The position numbers and the translations under genes are program-made. DNA of 64,000 nucleotides, from the NCBI GenBank assembly GCA_964393185.1, contig CAYMSO010000005.1, forward strand, positions 55,552 through 119,551. The letters run 5' to 3'. Source of the DNA: CAYMSO01 sp964393185 (lineage in GTDB: Bacteria; Patescibacteriota; Dojkabacteria; J137). Within the stretch, counting starts at the first letter, position 1, and every line of letters begins with the position of its first letter. Positions 1 through 8,485 of this stretch are shown here, piece by piece. The notes below the pieces were generated by a model, which was not told the DNA's origin, searched no databases, and saw only the letters and a list, made by a program, of their open reading frames with translations.

Positions 1-700
1 AGTATACTAATACATAAAAGATAATGGTACTTACAATAAAAATAATTAACTTACTAAAGTTTTCTGATTCGGATTGTATAAAAGATAAAGATAATAATAG
101 TATTGGAGATGTAGTAATCGCAGGATAAACTAATAGGCTTAACAACCGTACATCTTTTAGTCTTTTAATTTCACGTCCTAGCAACAATATCCAATATGTA
201 AATCCTAAGACCAGAGACCCAACCAGCAATGTTTGCGCATAAACGCTTAAACCAAGTGCCTGATAATTTTTACTCGTTTCGATAGAGGATGCATTTAGCA
301 ATCTTTCTTCTCTTGATACATTATTATTAAAATCTATTTTAGCTTCTAAGCCTTGAGATTTAGAGCCAAATAGATCTTGTGCGTAAACTTTTATCTTGAA
401 GTTATCCACACCAACATCAGCACGATTTATCTCAAAGTTATCCACAGAGCTACTCAAAATCGTATCTTGGTCATTTACGATTATTATGTAATTCTTAATA
501 TCAAATTCTTGGCTCAAATCCCAATTAAGCAATACTCTACTTTCTTCCTTTATTATTCGTACATTATTCAAATCAGCTGGTTTTGAGATAAAGTCCCTAC
601 TCCAAGGTATAAACGGTCCTGTTAATGCCGCAAATACTGTTGTACATGCTATTGTAGCTACTATTATTCTCTTTCTTACATTGATTCTCCTCTTCTCCAT
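1..700 (-). CDS. Partial membrane protein with fibronectin-III-like domain
   Basis: An open frame starts at ATG 700 and runs off the left edge of the window, so only the first 233 codons are visible. Residues 1-11 are very basic and are followed by a hydrophobic stretch (about 12-30), as in a signal peptide or membrane anchor. Residues about 43-118 look like one fibronectin-III-like beta-sandwich: a leading P-A-D-L, a central V-L-L-N-W and a late V-Y-A-Q-D-L-F-G-S motif. Three hydrophobic segments follow (about 155-180, 190-212, 218-233), so the C-terminal half sits in the membrane. The domain was likely exported, but no specific function can be given. Many Patescibacteria carry such surface proteins; this is inference. 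The end of the gene is not seen. Confidence 0.75.
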   Translation of the reverse strand, partial: MEKRRINVRKRIIVATIACTTVFAALTGPFIPWSRDFISKPADLNNVRIIKEESRVLLNWDLSQEFDIKNYIIIVNDQDTILSSSVDNFEINRADVGVDNFKIKVYAQDLFGSKSQGLEAKIDFNNNVSREERLLNASSIETSKNYQALGLSVYAQTLLVGSLVLGFTYWILLLGREIKRLKDVRLLSLLVYPAITTSPILLLSLSFIQSESENFSKLIIFIVSTIIFYVLVY

Positions 701-762
701 TGGTTTATTAACTAATATTGAAAATATTTAACATTATATTAATTTTTATTTCTAAACACTAA

Positions 763-1755
763 CTAAAAAAGCTTATTATAAATATTAATCGTTTTTTGAG
801 TAGGTATTCTTCCCTTCGCAGTTCGTTTAATAAACCCTCTTTTTAGCAAAAAAGGTTCGTAAACAGATTCTATGGTATCTGGTTCTTCCGAAACTGCTGC
901 GGCAAGTGTTGTTAGCCCTGTAGGTTTAGAATCAAAATTTACTACCAGATTATATAAAATACTTCTATCTATATCATTAAGACCATTTTCATCTATGCCA
1001 AGCAACTCTAAAGTTTCGTTTACTGCTGCTAAGTCAATTTTTGACAAATTCCGCACAACTGCTAAATCTCTTACCCGTTTAAGGATTCTTAAGGCAATTC
1101 TAGCAGTCATCCGCGATCTCTTTGCAACTTCGAAGCTAGCTTCTTCCAAAATATTAATACCCAAATGCTTTGATGCCTGATTTACAAGCAAAGTTAGCTC
1201 ATCGTCGTTGTAAAAATCCAATCGTATATTTAACCCAAATCTATCTCTAAGTGGTGAACTTATCATCGATAACTTGGTTGTGGCACCTACTATCGTAAAT
1301 TGCGGAAGATCTATTCTTAGAGTCTTGGCATTAGGACCCTTGCCAATAACTATATCTAAAACACAGTCCTCCATTGCAGGATACAAAATTTCTTCTACTG
1401 ATCTTTTTAATCTGTGAATTTCGTCAATAAAAAGTATGGAGTACGGTTCTAAAGATGTAAGTATTGCAGCTAAATCGCCAGCTTTATCAATCGCTGAACC
1501 AGTAGTAATGTGGAATGGCACTCCCATTTCCCGTGCTGCAGTAACTGCCAAGGTAGTTTTTCCCAAACCTGGTGGTCCATGGAAAAGTATATGATCCAAT
1601 GCCCTACTTCGCTTTTTGGCTGAATGGATCATCATCAATAAGTTTTCTTTCTCTTTTTCTCTACCTATAACTTCGGCAAAACTGCCTGGTCTTAAAGATC
1701 TTTCTATATTTTCGTCGGTATCAGTTTTTATATTCAGATTGGTAAGATCGCCCAT
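763..1755 (-). CDS. ruvB: Holliday junction branch migration ATPase RuvB
   Basis: RuvB is the hexameric AAA+ motor that, with RuvA, moves Holliday junctions during recombination repair. The 330-residue product is close to the usual length (about 336). Walker A is GPPGLGKTT (residues 60-68), Walker B is LFIDEIH (about 108-114), sensor 1 is GATTK (157-161), and the arginine finger lies in SSPLRDRFG (R170). The C-terminal winged helix ends in a typical R-G-F-I-K-R-T-A-K-G-R stretch. It follows ruvA by one base, and the ruvC-ruvA-ruvB order with yebC upstream is a common arrangement, so the three resolvasome subunits are probably made from one transcript. Start ATG 1755 has only A/T-rich sequence before it. 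Confidence 0.97.
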   Translation of the reverse strand: MGDLTNLNIKTDTDENIERSLRPGSFAEVIGREKEKENLLMMIHSAKKRSRALDHILFHGPPGLGKTTLAVTAAREMGVPFHITTGSAIDKAGDLAAILTSLEPYSILFIDEIHRLKRSVEEILYPAMEDCVLDIVIGKGPNAKTLRIDLPQFTIVGATTKLSMISSPLRDRFGLNIRLDFYNDDELTLLVNQASKHLGINILEEASFEVAKRSRMTARIALRILKRVRDLAVVRNLSKIDLAAVNETLELLGIDENGLNDIDRSILYNLVVNFDSKPTGLTTLAAAVSEEPDTIESVYEPFLLKRGFIKRTAKGRIPTQKTINIYNKLF

Positions 1756-1756
1756 T

Positions 1757-2356
1757 TTATAAGTACTTTAGTAATATTTTTATTTTGTCCTCCAATTTAT
1801 CAGTTTCATTATAAGCTATATTGTGCTCTTTTATATAATTAAATGCTTTCTGAATGTCGTACTGTTTGTATCCCAGTGACTCTAGAGCTTCAATCACTTC
1901 AGAATTCTTACTCATTGTGTTGAACAAAGTATTTGAAGTTGAAGTATTAGAATAATTGGCAAAAGAATCTAGTCTGTCTTTAAGCTCCAAAATGATTTTC
2001 TGTGCAGTTTTCTTTCCTACTCCGCTTGCTCTAACTTTAGATTCATCGTTAAGTAAAATTGCATCTGTTATATTTTTGATACCTTTTTCTGAAAGAATAT
2101 TGAATGCAGACTTAGGTCCTACGCCAGAGACTGTAATTAACAACCTAAACATTCTTAATTGATCCACTTCTTTAAACCCCCAAAGAGTAATCTCGTTCTC
2201 TTTAAACTGAGTATGAACATAAATCTCTACAATATCTTCTGTTTCTAAAAATACACCATCTTGCAAATGAACAGCCCAGCCAACACCATCTAAAGTTACT
2301 AAAATAAATTCATCTCCTACTTTATTAGTAATTTTTCCTTTCAAATAACCAATCAT
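1757..2356 (-). CDS. ruvA: Holliday junction DNA helicase subunit RuvA
   Basis: RuvA tetramers bind the four-way junction and load RuvB. The 199-residue protein begins with the OB-fold start MIGYLKGKI and has the two helix-hairpin-helix motifs expected for the DNA-binding domain: the first around residues 71-90 (V-S-G-V-G-P-K), the second around 108-128 (A-S-G-V-G-K-K-T-A-Q-K). The C-terminal domain III (about 150-199), which contacts RuvB, is present as a short three-helix segment. It lies 11 bases after ruvC and one base before ruvB. Nothing in the sequence suggests loss of function. Confidence 0.96.
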   Translation of the reverse strand: MIGYLKGKITNKVGDEFILVTLDGVGWAVHLQDGVFLETEDIVEIYVHTQFKENEITLWGFKEVDQLRMFRLLITVSGVGPKSAFNILSEKGIKNITDAILLNDESKVRASGVGKKTAQKIILELKDRLDSFANYSNTSTSNTLFNTMSKNSEVIEALESLGYKQYDIQKAFNYIKEHNIAYNETDKLEDKIKILLKYL

Positions 2357-2367
2357 TAACTCTAGTA

Positions 2368-2883
2368 TTAATAAATATTTTTATTAGTATTTAAATGACA
2401 AATGGCAATTGCAACAGCATCCGCAACATCGTCGGGTTTGGGTGTTTCTTGTAATCCTAGTATAAGCTTAACCATTTTTTGTATCTGCGCTTTATCTGCT
2501 CTGCCATAACCAGTTACAGCTGTTTTAACCTGTAACGGTGTATAGTCAACCACATTTAATGTATTGCGACTAGCCGCAAGCAAAACTACTCCTCTTGCTT
2601 GAGCCACCCCTATAACGGTTTTCTGGTTCTTAAAAAAGAATAGACTTTCGACAGCAACTATTGTTGGCTGATACTTGACTATTATACTATCAATTTGAGT
2701 AAATAAGTTATTAAGCCTGTGATGAGTTAATTCAGTAGGTATAGTAATAGCTGCTCCATAATCAATTACTTTAATCTTATTAGCAATCGTACTTTTTTCT
2801 AGAACAGCCCATCCACATGTGGCAATTCCAACATCAATCCCTAATACTCTTTCCAAAACTATGTTCGATTGTAAACTGTCCAT
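2368..2883 (-). CDS. ruvC: Holliday junction resolvase RuvC
   Basis: RuvC cuts Holliday junctions symmetrically. The four metal-binding acids of the RNase H-like fold can be placed: D17 in GIDVG, E79 in VAVES, and D152/D155 in the P-D-D-V-A-D-A-V motif. Length (171 residues) fits the family. The chosen ATG start at 2883 overlaps the end of yebC by 25 bases and adds about ten residues before the first beta strand; a TTG at codon 10 would give a more usual N-terminus, so the start is uncertain. The gene sits upstream of ruvA and ruvB in the same direction. Confidence 0.94.
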   Translation of the reverse strand: MDSLQSNIVLERVLGIDVGIATCGWAVLEKSTIANKIKVIDYGAAITIPTELTHHRLNNLFTQIDSIIVKYQPTIVAVESLFFFKNQKTVIGVAQARGVVLLAASRNTLNVVDYTPLQVKTAVTGYGRADKAQIQKMVKLILGLQETPKPDDVADAVAIAICHLNTNKNIY

Positions 2884-3617
2884 ACGTTTGTCACATCATC
2901 TAATTCTTCTAATTTCTCGATATACTCTTCAGTAGTGTTTATCTGTTCTTTAGAATACTCTTGATTACTCTCTGCTTTCATTATTAAGGATGCATTTACT
3001 ATTCCAAATTCGTCTTCACTCTGTAAGTTAGCGATCTTAGCACTTGCTTCAGAAAATTTTTCTTTAGCTATAATGATTCTTAAAAACTTTTCTGCCTCAT
3101 CTTCGAATTCTATCAAATCTTCTACTCCATCAACATCCATAATACCTAAAGCCAAATCGTCTAACTTAGCTAAATTAGCTATTTTAGCTACAATACAGCC
3201 TACCTGTCTAAACTGCCAAGAAACAGATCCTTCCGACATTAATTTGCCTCCATTTTTATTAATAAATATTTTTATATCTGTAATACTTCTATTGGGATTA
3301 TCTGTTTCGCAATCAACAAGAATAGGTATACCCTCTGGACTATTAATTTCGTAGGTATTTTCGACCAGTTGCTCATTCCCTGAATTTACACCTAACCCTT
3401 TATTTATAGCATTCTCTATTTTGTCATTTGTCATATTAGCTGCTTTTGCTTTATCGACAGCTATTCTTAGTAGTGGATTAAAACCAAGGTCTCCACTTTG
3501 GCCAAGTTTGGTTGCTATTGTTATATCTTTAGAAAGTCTACCGAACAAAGCCCCTTTTTTTGCGTCATTCGCGCCTTTTGTTCGTTTTATAGTGGCCCAT
3601 TTAGAATGCCCTGACAT
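2859..3617 (-). CDS. yebC: YebC/PmpR family regulator (TACO1-like)
   Basis: The product (252 residues) opens with MSGHSKWATIKRTKGANDAK, the family signature, and keeps a full three-domain length. YebC proteins were long listed as transcription regulators; the mitochondrial relative TACO1 and later bacterial work link the family to translation of difficult peptide stretches. The usual neighbourhood is ruvC-ruvA-ruvB, as here. The stop lies inside the ruvC start region, so the two genes are translationally overlapping. The leader before ATG 3617 is purely A/T and shows no Shine-Dalgarno motif. Confidence 0.95.
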   Translation of the reverse strand: MSGHSKWATIKRTKGANDAKKGALFGRLSKDITIATKLGQSGDLGFNPLLRIAVDKAKAANMTNDKIENAINKGLGVNSGNEQLVENTYEINSPEGIPILVDCETDNPNRSITDIKIFINKNGGKLMSEGSVSWQFRQVGCIVAKIANLAKLDDLALGIMDVDGVEDLIEFEDEAEKFLRIIIAKEKFSEASAKIANLQSEDEFGIVNASLIMKAESNQEYSKEQINTTEEYIEKLEELDDVTNVWTVYNRT

Positions 3618-3649
3618 ATTTATTAAATATTTATAATTATTACTATATA

Positions 3650-4948
3650 TTATTTACCTAAAATTAGGATTAAATCACCGCTATTATTATATTTATAACC
3701 TCCTATTTTGATTTTTAGATCATCTCTCAAACTACTTCTAATGGCCGTAATAGTACTATTAAATTCCGCAGCTCTATCCGGATCAATTATGTATAATAAG
3801 TTTTCTTTAGAATCTTCAAAGTAGTTATTATATTTTACTACATTGATGCCTAAATTCTGAAGCTCCCTAGTTTTATAATATGCCTGTCCTGCTTTTCCTG
3901 TTGCGTTGTAGACTTCTACTTCAGCCTGCTCTTTGATTACAGCCACATTATCACTTAATTGTTGAATATCTTCATCTATTTGCAGATAATCTGGTTTAAT
4001 ACCTATCTCCTCTTCCTGCCAGAATTGATTACTGCTTCCACCTGGAACGCTTGAAGAGATTTTTAGATTATTAAAATCTCTTACTAGATTAAGAGCTTCA
4101 GAGATGGTTAAATTCGTTTTAAATAAATCGGTCAGTGTTTCTGGCGACCAAAATAATCTATAAACTCTTAAATTTCCAAAATTTTTTCTAAAATAATACT
4201 TCCAAAAATCATTCTGTCTCTCTTCGATAACCACGTCTTTGGTAGTTTTCGTATCAAATAAGTAACTATATAAATAGCTGCCAGATACCTCATCACCAAT
4301 CTTAAAATCTCTTGATTCCAACGATAGATTTAGCGGAAGTCTGTATTTAAAACCGCTAGCCTTTAAATAATCTTTAAACTCATCAACATCAAATGCTATA
4401 TATCGGTCTAAGGATATTCCAAGAAGTGATTCCACAGAAGTTAGCAATTGATCCATTCGATCTTGCGTGGTATCTATGTTATTAAAAAAGTTCCTAAGGG
4501 GATAGGAGCCTGTATCTGTGGCAACTATATACATGGTAGGAATAGCAAATAGTTGAGCTTCGTCGTTCTTCATATCAACTCTCAATACTTGCATAGACTC
4601 GATAAATCTATATTCATCACGTTGCTTAATGCCAATCATTAGAATATTAATTTTTTGAGGATCTACAATTAGCCTTTGCTGCCTGTCGTTTTCAAAATAA
4701 GGCTGTACAGCAATGTTAAAATACTGGTTTACATGTGCAAGAATAATAATCACCAATACGCAAGAAGTTAACAGGAACATAATATTTTTCTTTAGGTATA
4801 GACCAGCAAACAATTCGCGTACTGATTGATTTGGAGTAGTTTTATATTTTTTTGAAGCACCAGAAGCTAAAGCTTTTTTTCTTTTTCTATCAACCCACCA
4901 TTTCGAAATAAAGCTCTTTCTGAATAAGTAATTAATTTGAGAACGCAT
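3650..4948 (-). CDS. LytR-CpsA-Psr-like protein with LytR_C domain, degenerate catalytic site
   Basis: LCP proteins are membrane-anchored enzymes that transfer glycopolymers from lipid carriers to peptidoglycan. The frame is open from a TTG at 4966, but ATG 4948 is the better start. A basic cytoplasmic stretch precedes one transmembrane helix (about residues 55-72 from this start). The LCP domain follows (I-N-I-L-M-I-G-I... onward), and a LytR_C domain closes the protein (V-E-V-Y-N-A-T-G-K-A-G). Two signature motifs are altered: the usual R-x-D-T reads I-E-S-M, and the usual IPRDT reads IPTMY. The arginine and aspartate that bind the pyrophosphate and magnesium therefore seem absent, so the domain may bind but not transfer. 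Divergence rather than loss is possible. Confidence 0.75.
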   Translation of the reverse strand: MRSQINYLFRKSFISKWWVDRKRKKALASGASKKYKTTPNQSVRELFAGLYLKKNIMFLLTSCVLVIIILAHVNQYFNIAVQPYFENDRQQRLIVDPQKINILMIGIKQRDEYRFIESMQVLRVDMKNDEAQLFAIPTMYIVATDTGSYPLRNFFNNIDTTQDRMDQLLTSVESLLGISLDRYIAFDVDEFKDYLKASGFKYRLPLNLSLESRDFKIGDEVSGSYLYSYLFDTKTTKDVVIEERQNDFWKYYFRKNFGNLRVYRLFWSPETLTDLFKTNLTISEALNLVRDFNNLKISSSVPGGSSNQFWQEEEIGIKPDYLQIDEDIQQLSDNVAVIKEQAEVEVYNATGKAGQAYYKTRELQNLGINVVKYNNYFEDSKENLLYIIDPDRAAEFNSTITAIRSSLRDDLKIKIGGYKYNNSGDLILILGK

Positions 4949-5014
4949 AGTTATGGCAAGTAACAAACCTACTACTAATTTAGCATATTTTATGTTGATG
5001 ATAATGGTGTATTG

Positions 5015-5833
5015 CTATTTAGATTCTGATTCTGCGACTACTACAATCTTTTCGACTTTCTCATCTTCTTTTTTATTCACTGGTTTCTTAACATCTTTTT
5101 CTATTTTTTCTAATTCTTTTTCGACTTCTTTTTGTATATCTGGCTTGATCTCTTCCTTTCTTTCTTTAGTAATATTAGGCTCCTCTCCTTTTTGATTAGA
5201 TACCTCAGGTTTTGGTGCCTCTGATTTAATTCTTATGCTGCTAAGCTTATTTTTTACCTTGGAAAACAAATCGCCAGCTTTATCCATTGCTTTCTTACTC
5301 AAGTCTTCGTTAGCAATGGTTTTTATCTGTTTTTGAGGTTGAATCTGAGCAACTCGAGTTTCTTTACTGTTCACAGTCTTAAAATTTGCATCCTTCGATT
5401 TCCAATCTACGTTAATATTCATGTTATTTGCAGTAGATTGAAGCATATTATTGCTAATCTTAAGAGTTATTCCCATTTCTACACCTTTTCTACCTACAAA
5501 ATTAACTAGAGGAACATTTACACCACCTTCTATTGGCGATGTGTCCATGTGTCCAAAATGTGCAATGATTTCTTCTTCTGTTTCTGGTCTTATGATCAAA
5601 TAGAAAACTAGTGCTGGAAAATTTAAAGGTAATACTAATAGAAAGAAAGCTCCTGCGATAAATGGATTTTCGTATCGCCTGTAGGCGTCTATCAATAACC
5701 ACACAGCAAACATAAACCAGACAATAAAAATATAACCTATAACAAACGGCCATACTTTTTCAATTTTAAATCCTGAATCTAGTAAATCTATTAATGTATC
5801 CACTTTCAAAAATCTAATAGATAAAATATCCAT
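5015..5833 (-). CDS. Hypothetical two-helix membrane protein with charged tail
   Basis: The 272-residue product has two clear membrane helices (about 29-49 and 58-80) joined by a short arginine-containing loop (D-A-Y-R-R-Y-E-N). A conserved-looking stretch after them (about 82-130, with G-R-K-G-V-E-M-G) leads into a lysine- and glutamate-rich tail of about 80 residues (190-272) that is probably a disordered or coiled cytoplasmic region. I do not recognise a family. It is downstream of tRNA-Leu and upstream of the LCP-like gene on the same strand, which hints at an envelope role, but that is inference only. Confidence 0.7.
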   Translation of the reverse strand: MDILSIRFLKVDTLIDLLDSGFKIEKVWPFVIGYIFIVWFMFAVWLLIDAYRRYENPFIAGAFFLLVLPLNFPALVFYLIIRPETEEEIIAHFGHMDTSPIEGGVNVPLVNFVGRKGVEMGITLKISNNMLQSTANNMNINVDWKSKDANFKTVNSKETRVAQIQPQKQIKTIANEDLSKKAMDKAGDLFSKVKNKLSSIRIKSEAPKPEVSNQKGEEPNITKERKEEIKPDIQKEVEKELEKIEKDVKKPVNKKEDEKVEKIVVVAESESK

Positions 5834-5841
5834 TTAAAAAA

Positions 5842-5926
5842 TACTGGAAGTGGGACTCGAACCCACACAAGGTTTACCCTCACCGGATTTTGAGTCCGGC
5901 GTGTCTACCAGTTCCACCATTCCAGC
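5842..5926 (-). tRNA. tRNA-Leu (anticodon CAA)
   Basis: Read on the minus strand, the gene folds as a class II tRNA. The 7-bp acceptor stem is GCTGGAA with TTCCAGT (first pair G-T), the anticodon stem is CCGGA/TCCGG with loop CTCAAAA (anticodon CAA, reading UUG), there is a long variable arm, and the T arm is GTGGG TTCGAGT CCCAC. Discriminator A; CCA is not encoded. Confidence 0.95.
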
Positions 5927-6042
5927 TTATCAATTATTTTAGCTGATGTGAAGACTCTCTAGCTTTTTTGATACCAAGGATTATCTCACAAAAACAGCTC
6001 AAGTTCCATAATCTGGTACCATCTAATAATTCTATGACTGCA

Positions 6043-7353
6043 TTAAATATCCTCGAATCTCTGTTCTGGAGCAATAAATTTTAAATTTACTTTGCCAACA
6101 CCACCATTTCTATGTTTAGCAATAATTACATCTATTTTTTTGTCATCAGAATTTTCTTCTTCGTCGGTAATAATTTCTCGGCTTAAAAATATTACCAAAT
6201 CTGCATCTTGCTCTATAGATCCAGATTCCCTCAAATCTGATAGTTGCGGCATCCGATCCTGCCTGTTTTCGACCGCACGATTCAACTGAGAAAGCGCAAT
6301 TATAGGGATGTTTAGTTCTCTTGCGAGAATTTTGAGAGATCGAGATATTTCTCCAACTGCCTGCGCTCTGTTATCTATGTCTCGGGTTGTCATTAACTGC
6401 AAGTAGTCAATTATTATCAAATCCAATCCATTTTCCATAGCCAATTTTCTTGCTTTGCTTCGAAGCTGCATCATAGAGATACCAGGTGTATCATTTATAA
6501 ATATCTTAGCTTCGCCAAGTTTACCTGTAGCTTCGGGTATTCTTTTAAATTCACTTTCATTTAAATTTCCCATTCTTAACCTCCACAAATTTGCATGCAT
6601 CTGTTGAGCCATCATTCTTTCCATAACTTGAACTGCGGGCATTTCTAGCGAAAAATAAGCTACAGATTTATGTTCAGAAACAGCCGCTTCTCTTGCCATG
6701 TGCACTGCAAACGCAGATTTACCAACACTTGGCCTTGCAGCAAGAATTATTAAGTCAGATTTGTGTAAACCTCCCAAAATATTATCGATATTTTTAAGAC
6801 CAGTAGATAGGCCCCTTAATGCATTTGGGTTTTTAGCATACTCATCGGCTCTTTCCATTTGCATTTCCAAAAGTGTCGCAGAATCAAAAAAATCTCTTGT
6901 TGCGCTGTCGGTAGATAAACCTAACAAGTTTGATTCTAATTCATCCAGAATATCTTCTATTTCTCGATTTTCTTCTCTTGCGGACTCATCTAGTTTAGAT
7001 CCGTAAGAAATTAAACTTCTTCGAGTTGCTTTTTCTTTAACAATGACAGCATAATCATAAATGTTAGCTGAAGTAGGAACTTCCGCAACTATTTCGGAAA
7101 GATAGGCAGCACCACCCGATTGCTTAATTTTTTTGTTTTTCTTTAACTCATCTGTAATTGTTAGTACATCTATTGCTCTATTTTCAACAAATAATTTATC
7201 TATTGTTGAGTAAATTAAAGAGTGTCTGGGATCGTAAAAATAGTCAGCTCTGAGTATGTCATGAACTTTGCTTAGAGAGTCCGGATCTATCAAAATAGAT
7301 CCTATAACAGCCTTCTCGGCTTCAAGATTTTGAGGCGGGACTCGCAAATCCAT
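6043..7353 (-). CDS. dnaB: Replicative DNA helicase DnaB
   Basis: DnaB is the hexameric helicase at the replication fork. The 436-residue product starts with the typical R-V-P-P-Q-N-L-E-A-E-K-A-V-I-G-S-I segment of the N-terminal primase-binding domain and has the RecA-type core: Walker A AARPSVGKS (about 205-213), Walker B region L-I-I-I-D-Y-L-Q-L-M, and the arginine-rich R-D-I-D-N-R and Q-L-N-R-A-V-E-N-R motifs. No intein is visible, which is worth noting because DnaB is a frequent intein host. The neighbouring gene ends two bases upstream of the start, so the two may be co-transcribed. Confidence 0.96.
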   Translation of the reverse strand: MDLRVPPQNLEAEKAVIGSILIDPDSLSKVHDILRADYFYDPRHSLIYSTIDKLFVENRAIDVLTITDELKKNKKIKQSGGAAYLSEIVAEVPTSANIYDYAVIVKEKATRRSLISYGSKLDESAREENREIEDILDELESNLLGLSTDSATRDFFDSATLLEMQMERADEYAKNPNALRGLSTGLKNIDNILGGLHKSDLIILAARPSVGKSAFAVHMAREAAVSEHKSVAYFSLEMPAVQVMERMMAQQMHANLWRLRMGNLNESEFKRIPEATGKLGEAKIFINDTPGISMMQLRSKARKLAMENGLDLIIIDYLQLMTTRDIDNRAQAVGEISRSLKILARELNIPIIALSQLNRAVENRQDRMPQLSDLRESGSIEQDADLVIFLSREIITDEEENSDDKKIDVIIAKHRNGGVGKVNLKFIAPEQRFEDI

Positions 7354-7355
7354 TG

Positions 7356-7883
7356 CTAATGTAGAATTATTAATCTAGTTAAAACATCTTCTTCGACGTT
7401 GAATGTTTCTTCTTCTAATTTCAAATCACCCGTTATTTCTTCTATATTCCCCTCTTTTTTTAATTCTAAGTTCTCTTTCTCGTCGTTATTATTAATGATT
7501 ATAACTACTTCTGGGTCAAATTTCTTTATTAAACTAGATATAAAGCTAGCATTTATAAAAGGAAGAATTATTAAATTTATTGAGCCAATCTTATCTGTAA
7601 ATTCTTTGCTTACTTCTACTACCTTGTCTACTGCCAATAAATTAATATTATTTTTAAAACCTACAACAGCAGTGTTGATATGCATTTGATACGCATCTTC
7701 CTTAATTTCTTCAGCAATAAAACTCACTCCTTCGTATTCATATTCACCTGGTTTATCTATTGTATAAGTATTTTTTGCACTTACATTTATAATGATAGAC
7801 TTAGAATTAGAAAAATCTAATTCAATTTTTGTCTTGTCTCTATTTACTATAACTTTTGTATCTGATTGTTTTTTGATATTCAT
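7356..7883 (-). CDS. Degenerate metallo-beta-lactamase-fold protein
   Basis: The 175-residue product resembles the small MBL-fold hydrolases annotated as UPF0173-like or Zn-dependent hydrolase in Patescibacteria, judged from the early P-G-E-Y-E-Y-E-G-V segment and alternating short hydrophobic strands. The HxHxDH metal motif is not present, and no other cluster of histidines replaces it, so a metal-dependent hydrolase activity looks unlikely. It is followed at two bases by dnaB. Family assignment rests on pattern only and could be wrong. Confidence 0.5.
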   Translation of the reverse strand: MNIKKQSDTKVIVNRDKTKIELDFSNSKSIIINVSAKNTYTIDKPGEYEYEGVSFIAEEIKEDAYQMHINTAVVGFKNNINLLAVDKVVEVSKEFTDKIGSINLIILPFINASFISSLIKKFDPEVVIIINNNDEKENLELKKEGNIEEITGDLKLEEETFNVEEDVLTRLIILH

Positions 7884-8088
7884 GAATAATTCTTAATAAC
7901 TAAGTATAATACACTTCTGTTTGGTAGTGCCAACCAAAAGCTGGTGATATTGCTAAGTCTAATTAGTTCTCTAAACGGTCAAGAATCTAAATATTTAGAT
8001 AAAAAATGCATTAATATTCTAACATTAAAAGTACATTTTGTAGGAAGAAGTTCAAATTTAATGTAGCTAGTTGGAATTACTTTTTCGC

Positions 8089-8117
8089 TTTACTCCAGCC
8101 AGCTAAACAGCTATAAT
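8089..8117 (+). promoter_or_regulatory. Likely sigma70-type promoter of rpmE-prfA
   Basis: -35 TTTACT at 8089-8094, 17-base spacer, -10 TATAAT at 8112-8117, about 35 bases before the rpmE start. It lies in the divergent gap between the MBL-fold gene and rpmE. Confidence 0.6.
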
Positions 8118-8152
8118 TACATCTGATAAATTGAATTAAGAAAAAAATCATT

Positions 8153-8467
8153 ATGAAAAAAGGAATTCATCCAATGTGGCACAATAATGCAAAGATTACT
8201 TCCAATGGAAAAGTTATAATGACTGCTGGGTCCACCAAAGAAGAATTGACCGTAGAAATTTGGTCTGGTAACCATCCTTTCTATACAGGGCAAGAAATGC
8301 TAGTAGACACAGATAACTTGGTCGAAAAGTTTAATCAAAAATTAGAAAGCTCCAAAAAGTTAAAAGTTTCCGCACGTAATAAAAGAGAAAAAAGAAACAG
8401 AAGAAAACAATCAGAGTCAGCAGGTCAAGCTGTCACGCTTAAAGACATGTTGAACAACATTAAGTAA
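8153..8467 (+). CDS. rpmE: 50S ribosomal protein L31
   Basis: The product has the L31 start MKKGIHPMWH and the H-P-F-Y-T-G core. It lacks the cysteine set of the zinc-binding form, so it is the C-minus type. At 104 residues it is longer than standard L31 (about 70); the extra C-terminal part is lysine- and arginine-rich and probably disordered on the ribosome. rpmE next to prfA is a common arrangement, and the two are 18 bases apart here. The leader has a run of A but no Shine-Dalgarno core. Confidence 0.93.
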   Translation: MKKGIHPMWHNNAKITSNGKVIMTAGSTKEELTVEIWSGNHPFYTGQEMLVDTDNLVEKFNQKLESSKKLKVSARNKREKRNRRKQSESAGQAVTLKDMLNNIK

Positions 8468-8485
8468 TTAGCTGCTTAGCTTAGT

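Noticed and set aside
377..586. Plus-strand frame of 69 residues
   Set aside because: It is antisense to the partial fibronectin-III-like gene, which has a better protein sequence and a plausible start.
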